Shown one piece after another: positions 16,680 to 25,460 of a DNA stretch of 64,000 nt. Numbering within the stretch: the stretch's first letter is position 1; each line of letters opens with the position of its first letter. The position numbers were made by a program, and so were the translations under genes. Source of the stretch: Allobosea sp. CRIB-10 (GTDB lineage Bacteria > Pseudomonadota > Alphaproteobacteria > Rhizobiales > Beijerinckiaceae). The notes beneath the pieces were generated by a model. That model had not been told where the DNA came from and did not search any database. It saw only the letters and a list, made by a program, of their open reading frames with translations. The stretch is taken from contig NZ_FOKP01000002.1 in assembly GCF_900112185.1 (NCBI RefSeq), forward strand, positions 124,001 to 188,000. The letters are read 5' to 3'.

Positions 16680-17984
16680 ATGGCCTATCGCGCAAACGGA
16701 CGCCGCCAGAGCGAACCGATCGTCAAAGAGCTCAAGGTCCTCCTCGTCGAGGATTCGCGCACCTACGCGTTGGCCTTGTCGCGCCGCCTCGAAGCCGAGC
16801 TGCGCCTGCCCATCGTCGTCTGCCAGTCGCTCAACGAACTGCATGAGGTCGTCACCGAGAACCGCGCCGCCTACACCATGGCGGTGGTCGACCTGAACCT
16901 GCCCGACGCCCCGCGGGGAGAAGCGATCGACTTCACCGTCCAGCGCGGCATCCCGACCATCGTCCACACCGCGAGCTACGATCTCGAGACGCGCAACCGG
17001 ATTATGGAGCGCGACGTCATCGACTATGTCCCCAAGGACAGCGCCTTCACGCTCGAGACGGTGGTCGCCACCGCCAGGCGCGCGCTGGCCAACCGGCAGA
17101 CCCGTATCCTGATCGTCGACGATACCGCAGCGACCCGCAAGCTGCTCGCCCATATGCTGAAGGTCCAGCAATACCAGGTGATCGAGGTCGGCTCGGGAGA
17201 CGAAGCGCTGTCGGTTCTCGAAGACAATCCCGATATCCGGCTGGTCGTGAGCGACTATTACATGCCGGCGATGGACGGCTACGAGCTGACGCGGCGCCTG
17301 CGCCGGCAATTTGCCTCGAACCGGCTGCGGGTCATCGGCGTCTCGTCCTCCAATGACCGCATGGTCTCGGTCGGGTTCCTCAAGGCGGGCGCGAACGACT
17401 TCATCTCGATGCCCTTCATCCCGGAAGAGCTGCAATGCCGAATCGCCAGCAATGTCGAGACGCTGGAGCAGATCGAGCTTTTGCATAACCTCGCTTCGCG
17501 CGATGCTTTGACCGGTCTGTTCAATCGCCGCCATTTCTTCGAGAGCGCCGGCAGGCTGATCGAGGAAGCCCAGGCGACGAACCTGACGAGTGCTGTCGCC
17601 ATCCTCGACATCGACGACTTCAAACAGCTGAACGACAGCCACGGCCATGATTTCGGTGACCAGGCGCTGGCGAAGGTGGCGCGTTACCTGGCCCAATCGG
17701 TCGAGGGCAGCGGCCATCTGCTGGCGCGGATCGGCGGCGAGGAATTCGCGATCCTGTTCCCGGGCCTGAACGCCAAGGCGGCCCTGCGCCTGAGCGATCA
17801 TATTCGGCTCGACCTCTCACACGAGACGCTTGATGTCGACGACCGGCAGATCACGCTGACGGTCTCGATCGGGGTCGCGGAGATCGGCGGACAGGGCAGT
17901 CTGGATCACTACCTCGTCGCGGCCGATCGCGCGCTCTATACAGCCAAGCACGAAGGCCGCAACTGCGTGCGCGTCGCGCCGTAA
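16680..17984 (+). CDS. PleD-like response regulator with two REC domains and a GGDEF domain
   Basis: A 434-residue probable diguanylate cyclase producing c-di-GMP. REC1 spans about 18-135 with phospho-acceptor Asp71 (VVDLNLPD) and the conserved Lys119. REC2 spans about 142-260 with Asp192 (VSDYYMP), but the usual Lys-Pro is replaced (SMPF). The GGDEF domain has an intact GGEEF (352-356). The inhibitory RxxD motif five residues before GGEEF is missing (GSGH). The ATG at 16680 is preferred; GTG or TTG starts up to 51 bp upstream are possible. A CtrA box lies upstream, fitting cell-cycle control as for PleD. It converges on a LysR gene. Confidence 0.9.
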   Translation: MAYRANGRRQSEPIVKELKVLLVEDSRTYALALSRRLEAELRLPIVVCQSLNELHEVVTENRAAYTMAVVDLNLPDAPRGEAIDFTVQRGIPTIVHTASYDLETRNRIMERDVIDYVPKDSAFTLETVVATARRALANRQTRILIVDDTAATRKLLAHMLKVQQYQVIEVGSGDEALSVLEDNPDIRLVVSDYYMPAMDGYELTRRLRRQFASNRLRVIGVSSSNDRMVSVGFLKAGANDFISMPFIPEELQCRIASNVETLEQIELLHNLASRDALTGLFNRRHFFESAGRLIEEAQATNLTSAVAILDIDDFKQLNDSHGHDFGDQALAKVARYLAQSVEGSGHLLARIGGEEFAILFPGLNAKAALRLSDHIRLDLSHETLDVDDRQITLTVSIGVAEIGGQGSLDHYLVAADRALYTAKHEGRNCVRVAP

Positions 17985-17997
17985 ACGCGAGCCGATC

Positions 17998-18930
17998 TCA
18001 ACCTGCCGCGGCGAGGCGCTGGCCCACCGCCTGCTCGCCCATCAGCAAGGCGCGGTTGGCCTTCGACTCGCGCACGATGAAGTCGACAACCGCCCGCACG
18101 CGGGCGACGTCCTTCAGATCGGCATGGACGAGCAGCCAGAACGAGCGGGTGATCGAGACGCTCTCGGGCAGCACGGGCACGAGACGCGGTTCGTCGACCG
18201 CCATGAAATGGTGGATCACACCTATGCCGGCACCGGCCGCGACCGCATTCATCTGCGCCAGCACGCTCGAGCTCTGGATCTGGGCGCGCAGGCCCTTGGC
18301 GACCTCGTCGAGATAATCGAGCTCGGGCGTGAAGATCAGGTCGTCGATATAGCCGACGACGCGATGGGCGAAGAGATCCTCGGCCGCAGTGATCTTCGGC
18401 ATGGCGTCGAGATAGTCCTGCGAGGCGTAGAGGCCGAGCCGATAGTCGCAGAGCTTGCGGGCGACGACCTTGCCCTCCTTGGGCGGGGCGAGCGTGATCG
18501 CGACATCGGCCTCGCGCTTCGACAGCGAGAGCAGGCGCGGCATGGCGATGAGCTGGAGCTCCAGCCCGGGATAGGCTTTCGCAAAGCCCGCGAAGCGCGG
18601 CGCAATGAAACTCGCGCCGAAGCCGTCGGGCGCGCCGATCCTGACGGTACCGGAGAGCGCCATGTCGGCGCCGCCGATCTCGCTCTGGATCGCCAGCGCC
18701 TCGGTCTCCATGCTCTCGGCCTTGGCCAGAAGCTGCTCGCCATGGCCGGTCAGCGCATAGCCCTGCGGGCGGCGCTCGAACAGCTTGGCCTTGAGCGATT
18801 CCTCCAGCGAGGTGATGCGTCGCGAGACGGTGGCATGATCCGCCCCCAGCCTGCGAGCAGCCGCAGTGAGCCGACCGGAACGGGCGACGGCGAGAAAGAA
18901 GCGCAGGTCGTCCCAGTCGAACCGTTCCAT
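17998..18930 (-). CDS. LysR-family transcriptional regulator, likely of the mmsA operon
   Basis: A 310-residue regulator. The HTH is near residues 18-40 (GRLTAAARRLGADHATVSRRI), followed by a substrate-binding domain of usual length. The start is the ATG at 18930 behind GGAGGAG; an earlier in-frame codon at 18960 adds ten residues and lacks a ribosome site. It is divergent from mmsA with a 121-bp gap, the classic LysR arrangement, so it probably activates valine degradation. The effector is not known. The MERFDWDDLRFFLAVARSG opening is common in one large alphaproteobacterial LysR subgroup. Confidence 0.92.
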   Translation of the reverse strand: MERFDWDDLRFFLAVARSGRLTAAARRLGADHATVSRRITSLEESLKAKLFERRPQGYALTGHGEQLLAKAESMETEALAIQSEIGGADMALSGTVRIGAPDGFGASFIAPRFAGFAKAYPGLELQLIAMPRLLSLSKREADVAITLAPPKEGKVVARKLCDYRLGLYASQDYLDAMPKITAAEDLFAHRVVGYIDDLIFTPELDYLDEVAKGLRAQIQSSSVLAQMNAVAAGAGIGVIHHFMAVDEPRLVPVLPESVSITRSFWLLVHADLKDVARVRAVVDFIVRESKANRALLMGEQAVGQRLAAAG

Positions 18931-19051
18931 GCCGCTCCTCCCGTATCTGTGTTTTTGCACGACGTCGGCTGATATCCGCCTATAGCCGTGCGCAAACGAT
19001 AATGATAGAGGTAGCTCAAATCAACGTCACGCGACTTTAGGGGAGGACGCC

Positions 19052-20548
19052 ATGCGTCAGATCGGTCACTTCATCGGCGGCAAGCACGTCGCCGGCACCT
19101 CGGGCCGCACGGCTGACGTCTACCAGCCGATGGACGGCTCGGTGATCGGCAAGGTGGCGCTTGCCTCGCAACAGGAAATGCGCGCCGCGGTCGAGAACGC
19201 GCTGGAAGCCCAGCCGAAATGGGCGGCGGTCAATCCGCAGCGCCGCGCCCGCGTGCTGATGAAGTTCCTCGACCTGATCGCGCAGAACAATGACGAGCTC
19301 GCCGAGCTGCTCGCCCGCGAGCACGGCAAGACCATTCCCGACGCCAAGGGCGACATCCAGCGCGGCGTCGAGGTCGTCGAGTTCTCGCTCGGCGTGCCCA
19401 ACCTGATGAAGGGCGAGTTCACCGACGGCGCCGGCCCCGGCATCGACATCTATTCGCTGCGCCAGCCGCTCGGCGTCGTCGCCGGCATCACCCCGTTCAA
19501 CTTCCCGGCGATGATCCCGCTCTGGAAGCTCGGCCCCGCCATCGCCTGCGGCAACGCCTTCATCCTGAAGCCGTCCGAGCGCGATCCCGGCGTGCCGATG
19601 CGCCTCGCCGAGCTGTTCGTCGAAGCCGGCGGCCCTCCCGGCATCCTCAACGTCGTCAACGGTGACAAGGAGGCGGTCGACGCCATCCTCGACGATCATG
19701 ACATCAAGGCCGTCGGCTTCGTCGGCTCGACCCCGATCGCCGAGTACATCTACGCCCGCGGCTGCGCCAACGGTAAGCGCGTGCAGTGCTTCGGCGGCGC
19801 CAAGAACCACATGATCATCATGCCCGACGCCGACATGGACCAGGCGGTCGACGCGCTGATCGGCGCCGGCTACGGCTCTGCCGGCGAGCGCTGCATGGCG
19901 ATCTCGGTTGCGGTCCCGGTCGGCAAGGCCACCGCCGACGAGCTGGTCAAGCGCCTGATTCCCCGCGTCGAGAGCCTGAAGATCGGCCCCTCGACCGACA
20001 CCTCGGCCGATTACGGCCCGGTCGTCACCAAGGCGGCGATGGAGAAGATCAAGTCCTATGTCGACATCGGCATTCAGGAAGGCGCCAAGCTCGTCGTCGA
20101 CGGCCGCGACTTCAAGATGCAGGGCTACGAGAACGGCTTCTATGTCGGCGGCTGCCTGTTCGACAACGTCACCAAGGACATGCGCATCTACAAGGAGGAG
20201 ATCTTCGGACCCGTCCTCTCCGTGCTGCGCACCGAGAGCTATGACGAGGCGCTGAAGCTGACCAACGACCACGAATACGGCAACGGCACCGCGATCTATA
20301 CCCGCGACGGCGACGCTGCCCGCGACTTCGCCTCGAAGGTCCAGGTCGGCATGGTCGGCATCAACGTGCCGATCCCGGTTCCGCTGGCCTATTACACCTT
20401 CGGCGGCTGGAAGCGCTCGGCCTTCGGCGATCTCAACCAGCACGGCCCGGACTCGATCCGCTTCTACACCAAGACCAAGACGGTGACGGCCCGCTGGCCC
20501 TCGGGCATCAAGGACGGCGCCAGCTTCGTCATCCCGACGATGGGTTGA
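19052..20548 (+). CDS. mmsA: Methylmalonate-semialdehyde dehydrogenase (acylating)
   Basis: A 498-residue CoA-dependent aldehyde dehydrogenase that converts methylmalonate semialdehyde to propionyl-CoA in valine (and myo-inositol) degradation. The catalytic Cys is near 281 (GERCMAISV) and the substrate pocket FNFPAMIP is visible. It lacks the general-base Glu in the usual ELGG site (CFGGAKNH instead), which is characteristic of MmsA. The start ATG at 19052 follows GGGGAGGACGCC. It leads an operon with an acyl-CoA dehydrogenase and mmsB, interrupted by a toxin-antitoxin pair. A LysR gene is divergent. Confidence 0.95.
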   Translation: MRQIGHFIGGKHVAGTSGRTADVYQPMDGSVIGKVALASQQEMRAAVENALEAQPKWAAVNPQRRARVLMKFLDLIAQNNDELAELLAREHGKTIPDAKGDIQRGVEVVEFSLGVPNLMKGEFTDGAGPGIDIYSLRQPLGVVAGITPFNFPAMIPLWKLGPAIACGNAFILKPSERDPGVPMRLAELFVEAGGPPGILNVVNGDKEAVDAILDDHDIKAVGFVGSTPIAEYIYARGCANGKRVQCFGGAKNHMIIMPDADMDQAVDALIGAGYGSAGERCMAISVAVPVGKATADELVKRLIPRVESLKIGPSTDTSADYGPVVTKAAMEKIKSYVDIGIQEGAKLVVDGRDFKMQGYENGFYVGGCLFDNVTKDMRIYKEEIFGPVLSVLRTESYDEALKLTNDHEYGNGTAIYTRDGDAARDFASKVQVGMVGINVPIPVPLAYYTFGGWKRSAFGDLNQHGPDSIRFYTKTKTVTARWPSGIKDGASFVIPTMG

Positions 20549-20557
20549 GGTCACCAT

Positions 20558-20591
20558 CCAGTAGTGCTATCATTTTTGATAGCACTACTGG
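20558..20591. promoter_or_regulatory. Perfect 15-bp inverted repeat, probable toxin-antitoxin operator
   Basis: CCAGTAGTGCTATCA (20558-20572) and its exact complement TGATAGCACTACTGG (20577-20591) flank TTTT. The repeat is AT-richer than its surroundings, starts 9 bp after the mmsA stop, and ends against the antitoxin ribosome site (GGAGG). The position fits autorepression by the FitA-like antitoxin. The stem could also act as an mRNA hairpin. Confidence 0.75.
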
Positions 20592-20601
20592 AGGCAATCT
20601 G

Positions 20602-20826
20602 ATGGGACAGGTGCTGGTTCGAAGCATCGAGGACGACACCATCGAGAGCTACCGCATCAAGGCCAAGCTCAACGGACATTCGCTCGAGCAGGAACTGCGC
20701 AACCTGATCGAAGCGAACAAGACCTTGACGCCGGAGCAACGGGTGCAACTGTCGCGACAACTTCGCGCCCGGACGAAGCCGTCACCGGCTCTGACCATGG
20801 ATAAGATCCGCGAAGGGCTAGAATGA
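20602..20826 (+). CDS. fitA: FitA-like ribbon-helix-helix antitoxin
   Basis: A 74-residue DNA-binding antitoxin. The N-terminus GQVLVRSIEDDTIESYRIKA, then NGHSLEQELRNLIE, fits the ribbon-helix-helix fold of FitA/plasmid-stability proteins; the C-terminal tail should bind the toxin. The start ATG at 20602 is placed after GGAGGCAATCTG; an earlier in-frame codon lies within the operator palindrome. Its stop overlaps the toxin start (ATGA). It sits between mmsA and the acyl-CoA dehydrogenase gene and probably represses from the 20558-20591 palindrome. Confidence 0.88.
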   Translation: MGQVLVRSIEDDTIESYRIKAKLNGHSLEQELRNLIEANKTLTPEQRVQLSRQLRARTKPSPALTMDKIREGLE

Positions 20827-21248
20827 CAGGCATGGCCGTGGTCGATGCCAGCGTGGCGATGAAGTGGTTCATCGATGAGGAAGACGTGGACAAGGCGGAG
20901 CTTCTGCTGAGATCACGCGAACTCATCGCGCCAGCCATCATCCTCAGCGAGGTCGGCAACGGCTTGTGGAGCAAACGCGGTACCAGCAACATCGATCGCG
21001 ATCTGGGCCGGGACCTCATCGGCGAGCTCCCGCAACTGCTGAAAGAGATCGTGCCAATCGAGGGCCTCATGAGAGACGCGACGCAATTCGCCTTCGATCT
21101 GGACCGTCCGATCTATGACTGCATCTATCTCGCACTTGCGATTCAAAGGCGGCTACCGCTGGTGACCGCCGACAAGCGTTTCATCGGCAAGCTCGACGGA
21201 CAAGACTTCGCCATCCCCGTGATCGCCCTGCCCCGGTACCAGCCATGA
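20823..21248 (+). CDS. fitB: PIN-domain ribonuclease toxin, FitB/VapC type
   Basis: A 141-residue PIN protein with the acidic set Asp8 ([11 protein letters not shown]), Glu43 ([10 protein letters not shown]), Asp99 ([10 protein letters not shown]) and Asp117 (VTADKRF). It is expected to cut RNA when free of FitA. The start overlaps the antitoxin stop by ATGA. Its own stop overlaps the start of the acyl-CoA dehydrogenase gene, also by ATGA, so translation of a metabolic gene is apparently coupled to toxin translation. That is an unusual arrangement; whether there is a separate promoter for the downstream gene is unknown. Confidence 0.9.
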   Translation: MTGMAVVDASVAMKWFIDEEDVDKAELLLRSRELIAPAIILSEVGNGLWSKRGTSNIDRDLGRDLIGELPQLLKEIVPIEGLMRDATQFAFDLDRPIYDCIYLALAIQRRLPLVTADKRFIGKLDGQDFAIPVIALPRYQP

Positions 21249-22399
21249 CCGCCTTTTCCCTCACCGAAGACCAGATCGCGATCCGCGACATGGCCCAGGG
21301 TTTCGCAGCCGAGACCCTGGCGCCGCACGCCGTGCGCTGGGACGAGGAGAAGCATTTCCCGGTCGAGGAGATGCGCCAGGCGGCCGCGCTCGGCATGGGC
21401 GGCATCTACATCCGCGACGATGTCGGCGGTTCCGGCCTGTCGCGCCTCGACGCTGCGGTGATCTTCGAGGCACTCTCGACGGGCTGCCCGACGGTCGCCG
21501 CCTATATCTCGATCCACAACATGTGCGCCTGGATGATCGACCGCTACGGGTCGGACGAGCAGCGCCACAAGTTCCTGCCGAAGCTCTGCAGCATGGAGCA
21601 TCTGGCGAGCTATTGCCTGACCGAGCCGGGCGCCGGCTCGGACGCCGCCGCGCTGAAGACGAAGGCCGTGCTCGACGGCGATCATTATGTGCTCGACGGC
21701 CAGAAGCAGTTCATCTCCGGCGCCGGCGTCTCCGACGTCTATGTCGTGATGGTCCGCACCGGCGAGGCCGGCCCGTCCGGTATCTCGACTATCGTCGTCG
21801 AGAAGGGCACGCCCGGCCTCTCCTTCGGCGCCAACGAGAAAAAGATGGGCTGGAACGCCCAGCCGACGCGCGCCGTGATCTTCGAGAATTGCCGCGTGCC
21901 GGTCGCCAACCGGATCGGCCCGGAAGGCATCGGCTTCAAGATTGCCATGGCCGGGCTCGACGGCGGCCGGCTCAATATCGGCGCCTGCTCGATCGGCGGC
22001 GCGCAGGGCGCCCTCGACAAGGCGCTGAGCTATGCCCAGGAGCGCAAGGCCTTCGGCTCGCGCATTGCCGATTTCCAGGCGCTGCAGTTCAAGCTCGCCG
22101 ACATGGCGATCGAACTGGAGGCGGCCCGCACCTTCCTCTGGCGCGCTGCGGCGGCGCTCGACCAGAAGACGCCGGATGCGAGCAAGCTCTGCGCCATGGC
22201 CAAGCGCGTCGCCACCGACACCGGCTTCGAGGTCGCCAACCAGGCGCTGCAGATCCATGGCGGCTATGGCTATCTCGCCGATTACGGCATCGAGAAGATC
22301 GTCCGCGACCTCCGGGTCCACCAGATCCTGGAGGGGACCAACGAGGTGATGCGGATGATCGTGGCGCGCTCGCTGGTCGGGCGGGCGAAGGGAAACTAG
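21245..22399 (+). CDS. Acyl-CoA dehydrogenase, probable isobutyryl-CoA dehydrogenase
   Basis: A 384-residue FAD enzyme. The motifs [14 protein letters not shown] (FAD/substrate) and [17 protein letters not shown], with Glu363 as probable catalytic base, place it in the short/branched-chain acyl-CoA dehydrogenases. Between mmsA and mmsB, isobutyryl-CoA is the natural substrate, in the second step of valine degradation. The start ATG overlaps the FitB stop by 4 bp. The gene's ribosome site would lie in the toxin's last codons (TACCAGCC), which is poor, supporting translational coupling. A palindromic repeat separates it from mmsB. Confidence 0.9.
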   Translation: MTAFSLTEDQIAIRDMAQGFAAETLAPHAVRWDEEKHFPVEEMRQAAALGMGGIYIRDDVGGSGLSRLDAAVIFEALSTGCPTVAAYISIHNMCAWMIDRYGSDEQRHKFLPKLCSMEHLASYCLTEPGAGSDAAALKTKAVLDGDHYVLDGQKQFISGAGVSDVYVVMVRTGEAGPSGISTIVVEKGTPGLSFGANEKKMGWNAQPTRAVIFENCRVPVANRIGPEGIGFKIAMAGLDGGRLNIGACSIGGAQGALDKALSYAQERKAFGSRIADFQALQFKLADMAIELEAARTFLWRAAAALDQKTPDASKLCAMAKRVATDTGFEVANQALQIHGGYGYLADYGIEKIVRDLRVHQILEGTNEVMRMIVARSLVGRAKGN

Positions 22400-22407
22400 C
22401 GAACACA

Positions 22408-22503
22408 GGTCATCCCGGGCGGACGTAAGTCCGACCCGGGATCCATTCCGGAACGGTTCAGGCATGGATCCCGGCTCTCCGCTTCGTTGTGGCCGGGATG
22501 ACC
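22408..22503. repeat. Dispersed palindromic repeat, family B
   Basis: A nested palindrome bounded by GGTCATCCCGG and CCGGGATGACC, with internal arms GGATCCATT and GCATGGATCC and an internal GTCCGACCC/GGGCGGAC pair. It lies between the acyl-CoA dehydrogenase and mmsB genes, within the operon. Confidence 0.78.
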
Positions 22504-22534
22504 ACCCGAGAATACAGGCAGGGAGAGAACGACC

Positions 22535-23422
22535 ATGAGCACCATCGCCTTCATCGGGCTCGGCAATATGGGTGGGCCGATGGCCGGCAACCTGGTCAAG
22601 GCCGGGCACAAGGTCTCCGCCTTCGACCTGTCGCAGGCTTCGAAGGACGCCGCCGCCGCGCTCGGCGTCGGCATCGCCGCCTCGGCGAAGGAGGCCGTCG
22701 CAGAGGCCAAGATCGTCGTCACCATGCTGCCGGCCGGCAAGCATGTGCTGGGGGTCTGGGCCGACATCCTGCCGGCGGTAAAGCCGGGCACGCTGCTGAT
22801 CGATTCCTCGACGATCGACGTCGAGAGCGCCCGCAAGGCGCACGCGCTCGCGGCCGAGCGCGGCTGCCTCTCGCTCGATGCGCCGGTCTCGGGCGGCGTC
22901 GGCGGCGCCCAGGGCGCGACGCTGACCTTCATGGTCGGCGGCAGCGCGGACGCCTTCAAGCGCGGTGAGCCGATCCTGTCGGCGATGGGCAAGAAGGTCG
23001 TGCATTGCGGCGACGCCGGCAACGGCCAGGCGGCCAAGATCTGCAACAACATGATCCTCGGCATCTCGATGATCGGCGTCTCCGAAGCCTTCGTGCTGGC
23101 CGAGAAGCTTGGCCTGTCGCATCAGGCGCTGTTCGATGTCGCCTCGACCTCGTCGGGCCAGTGCTGGTCGCTGACGACCTATTGCCCGGTACCGGGCCCG
23201 GTGCCGACCTCGCCCGCCAACAACGACTACAAGCCCGGCTTCGCCTCGGCGCTGATGCTGAAGGACCTGAAGCTGGCGCAGGAGGCGGCGCAGGCCGCCG
23301 GCGCCTCGACCCCGCTCGGCTCGGCAGCGGCACAGGTCTACGGGCTGCACAATGCCTGGGGCGAAGGCGGCACCGACTTCTCCGGCATCATCCATCTGCT
23401 CCGCGGGCGCGGGAAGGAGTGA
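22535..23422 (+). CDS. mmsB: 3-hydroxyisobutyrate dehydrogenase
   Basis: A 295-residue NAD-dependent dehydrogenase oxidising 3-hydroxyisobutyrate to methylmalonate semialdehyde, the substrate of MmsA. The Rossmann motif FIGLGNMGGPMAGNL is at residues 5-19, the substrate-binding DAPVSGGVGGAQGATL near 112-127, and the catalytic Lys in GNGQAAKICNNM near 168. The ATG at 22535 follows GGGAGAGAACGACC. It is third of the metabolic genes in the valine operon, separated from its neighbour by a family-B repeat. Confidence 0.95.
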   Translation: MSTIAFIGLGNMGGPMAGNLVKAGHKVSAFDLSQASKDAAAALGVGIAASAKEAVAEAKIVVTMLPAGKHVLGVWADILPAVKPGTLLIDSSTIDVESARKAHALAAERGCLSLDAPVSGGVGGAQGATLTFMVGGSADAFKRGEPILSAMGKKVVHCGDAGNGQAAKICNNMILGISMIGVSEAFVLAEKLGLSHQALFDVASTSSGQCWSLTTYCPVPGPVPTSPANNDYKPGFASALMLKDLKLAQEAAQAAGASTPLGSAAAQVYGLHNAWGEGGTDFSGIIHLLRGRGKE

Positions 23423-23516
23423 GCAGGCGGCTCCGCTGCCGGCGAACGTTCGCATACGTATAATTCTGCGTTCGACCCCGTTCCGGTCGGATCGAAAGCG
23501 GAGTAGGACGGGAGGC

Positions 23517-24473
23517 ATGAACGACGCCTCCCGCCGCACCGAACGCTCAGCCCAGACCGGTTTCGCCACCAGCTCGCTCGACCGACGCGCCGATCTGCGC
23601 GACCGGCCCGACGAGGTCGCCGCGCTGCGAGCCCGCAGCGATGCACGCTTCACCATCGTCGCCGGCGAGACGCCGATCCTGTTGCGGACCGGCGCCGAAA
23701 CGCAGACGGTCTGGTTCGACGCGCGCAGCGCCGATGGGCTCGGCGAGACACAAGAAGAGGTTTTCCTCGGACTCGATCCAGAGGGCGCACCGCGCTTCGG
23801 CCGCCTGATCGACCGGGATCTGCTCGACGGGCTGCGCGAACAGGCCGTGCTCGTCGTCACGGACCTGCGCAGCGTTGCGCTGAAGCGGCTGGTGCCGAAG
23901 GACGAACTCGGCCCGCTCGGCGAGGCCAAGGCCCTGCTCGACTGGCATGCGCGCCATCGCTGCTGCGCCCAATGCGGCGCGCCGACCAAACTGGCATCGG
24001 CCGGCTGGAAGCGGCAATGCGAGGCCTGCGGCGCCCAGCATTTCCCACGCACCGACCCGGTCGTGATCATGCTGGCGGTGCGCGGCGACAACTGCCTGCT
24101 GGCGCGCCAGGCGCGCTTTGCGCCCGGCATGTATTCCTGCATCGCCGGCTTCGTCGAGCCGGGCGAGACCTTCGAGGACGCGGTCCGCCGCGAGACCTGG
24201 GAGGAAGCGGGGCTGCGCACCGGGACGGTGCGCTATATCGCCTCGCAGCCCTGGCCTTTCCCGGGATCGCTGATGATCGGCTGCATCGCCGAGGCGCTGA
24301 ACGACGACATCGTGCTGGATGGCACCGAGCTGGAAGCCGGCCGCTGGTTCAGCCGCGCGGAGGCGCTGCAGATGCTGGAGGGCAAGCATCCCGACAATCT
24401 GTTCTGCCCGCCGCACATGGCGATCGCCAACACGATCCTGAAGGCCTGGGCGGTGGACGGCGAGGAGCCCTGA
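23517..24473 (+). CDS. nudC: NAD+ diphosphatase, Nudix family
   Basis: A 318-residue NudC. It hydrolyses NAD(H) to NMN(H) and AMP, and in other bacteria also removes NAD caps from RNA. A four-Cys zinc site is visible (CAQCG...CEACG, near 148-170) and then the Nudix box GFVEPGETFEDAVRRETWEE, about 212-231. The start ATG at 23517 is preceded by GGGAGGC and gives the standard length; earlier in-frame codons overlap mmsB. TATAAT at 23459-23464 may be a -10 element. A family-A repeat follows the gene. Confidence 0.94.
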   Translation: MNDASRRTERSAQTGFATSSLDRRADLRDRPDEVAALRARSDARFTIVAGETPILLRTGAETQTVWFDARSADGLGETQEEVFLGLDPEGAPRFGRLIDRDLLDGLREQAVLVVTDLRSVALKRLVPKDELGPLGEAKALLDWHARHRCCAQCGAPTKLASAGWKRQCEACGAQHFPRTDPVVIMLAVRGDNCLLARQARFAPGMYSCIAGFVEPGETFEDAVRRETWEEAGLRTGTVRYIASQPWPFPGSLMIGCIAEALNDDIVLDGTELEAGRWFSRAEALQMLEGKHPDNLFCPPHMAIANTILKAWAVDGEEP

Positions 24474-24484
24474 TCTTACGGGTG

Positions 24485-24592
24485 CGTCATTCTCGGGCGA
24501 AGCGAAGCGCAGACCCGAGAATCTCCTGACTAGAAAGCGCTGATCGACGCCCCTTCCGGCCTGCAATGCTCGGGCCAAGCCCGAGCATGACG
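24485..24592. repeat. Dispersed palindromic repeat, family A (copy 2)
   Basis: It starts CGTCATTCTCGGGCGAAGCG and contains TCTCGGG/CCCGAGA and ATGCTCGGG-CCAAG-CCCGAGCAT hairpins, ending ATGACG. The first 41 bases differ from 2561-2601 at one position. It lies in the convergent gap between nudC and pheA. Confidence 0.88.
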
Positions 24593-24596
24593 GATC

Positions 24597-25451
24597 TCAC
24601 TCCCCCGGCTCGGGGAAGCTGTCGCGGAATTCGTGGGCGGGGTAGACGCCCAAAATCTTCAGCTCCTTGGAGAAGAAGGCGAGCTCGTCGAGCGCCCGCT
24701 TCAGCGCCGGGTCATCGGGGTGGCCCTCGACGTCGCTGTAGAACATCGTCGCGGAGAAATGGCCGTCGACCATGTAGCTTTCCAGCTTGGTCATGTTGAT
24801 GCCGTTGGTGGCGAAGCCGCCGAGCGCCTTGTAGAGCGCCGCCGGCAGGTTGCGGACCTGGAAGATCAGCGTCGTCACCGTCTTGCCCGAACCCGGGCGG
24901 GCGAATTCCGGATATTTCGAGAGCACGACGAAGCGCGTGGTGTTGTGCTTCTCGTCCTCGATGTCCTCCATCAGGATCTTGAGGCCGTAGACCTCGGCGG
25001 CGATGTGCGGCGCGATCGCGGCGCGCGTCGGATCCCCGGCCTCGGCGACCTGGCGAGCGGAACCGGCGGTGTCGGCCGCGACCTCGGCCTTGAGGCCGAG
25101 CTTGCGGATGATCTTGCGGCACTGCCCGAGCGCATGGATGTGGCTCTGCACCGTCTGCAGCGTCGCCAGCGTCGCCCCCTCGACCGCCATCAGATGGAAG
25201 CGGATCGGCAGGAAATGCTCGCCGATGATGTGCAGGCCGGAGCGCGGCAGCAAATGATGGATGTCGGCAACGCGACCCGCGATCGAGTTGTCGATCGGGA
25301 TCATGCCATAGCGCGCGGCACCGTCCGAGACCGCGGCGAGCGCGTCCTCAAAGGTCCGGCAGGGCAAAAGCTCGCAATCCGGGAAGACCTGGAGGGCGGC
25401 CTGCGAGGAAAAGGCTCCGGGCTCACCCTGATAGGAAACGACGACTGACAT
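24597..25451 (-). CDS. pheA: Prephenate dehydratase (with ACT domain)
   Basis: A 284-residue enzyme that decarboxylates and dehydrates prephenate to phenylpyruvate in phenylalanine synthesis. The catalytic domain (1-180) opens VSYQGEPGAFSSQAAL and has the substrate motif NTTRF (about 170). The C-terminal ACT domain contains ESYMVDGHFSATMFY and is expected to mediate feedback by phenylalanine. There is no chorismate mutase domain. It is 9 bp downstream of kdsB on the same strand, probably one operon. Confidence 0.95.
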   Translation of the reverse strand: MSVVVSYQGEPGAFSSQAALQVFPDCELLPCRTFEDALAAVSDGAARYGMIPIDNSIAGRVADIHHLLPRSGLHIIGEHFLPIRFHLMAVEGATLATLQTVQSHIHALGQCRKIIRKLGLKAEVAADTAGSARQVAEAGDPTRAAIAPHIAAEVYGLKILMEDIEDEKHNTTRFVVLSKYPEFARPGSGKTVTTLIFQVRNLPAALYKALGGFATNGINMTKLESYMVDGHFSATMFYSDVEGHPDDPALKRALDELAFFSKELKILGVYPAHEFRDSFPEPGE

Positions 25452-25460
25452 TTTGGATCT

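Noticed and set aside
23471-23484. Possible LexA box (GTTC...GTTC) upstream of nudC
   Set aside because: The spacing is 6, not 7, and there is no link to DNA repair.
21143-24220. 1025-codon minus-strand open frame across the acyl-CoA dehydrogenase, mmsB and nudC genes
   Set aside because: No domain is recognisable, the composition is Arg/Gly/Ala/His-rich, and it lies opposite three strongly supported genes and a repeat.
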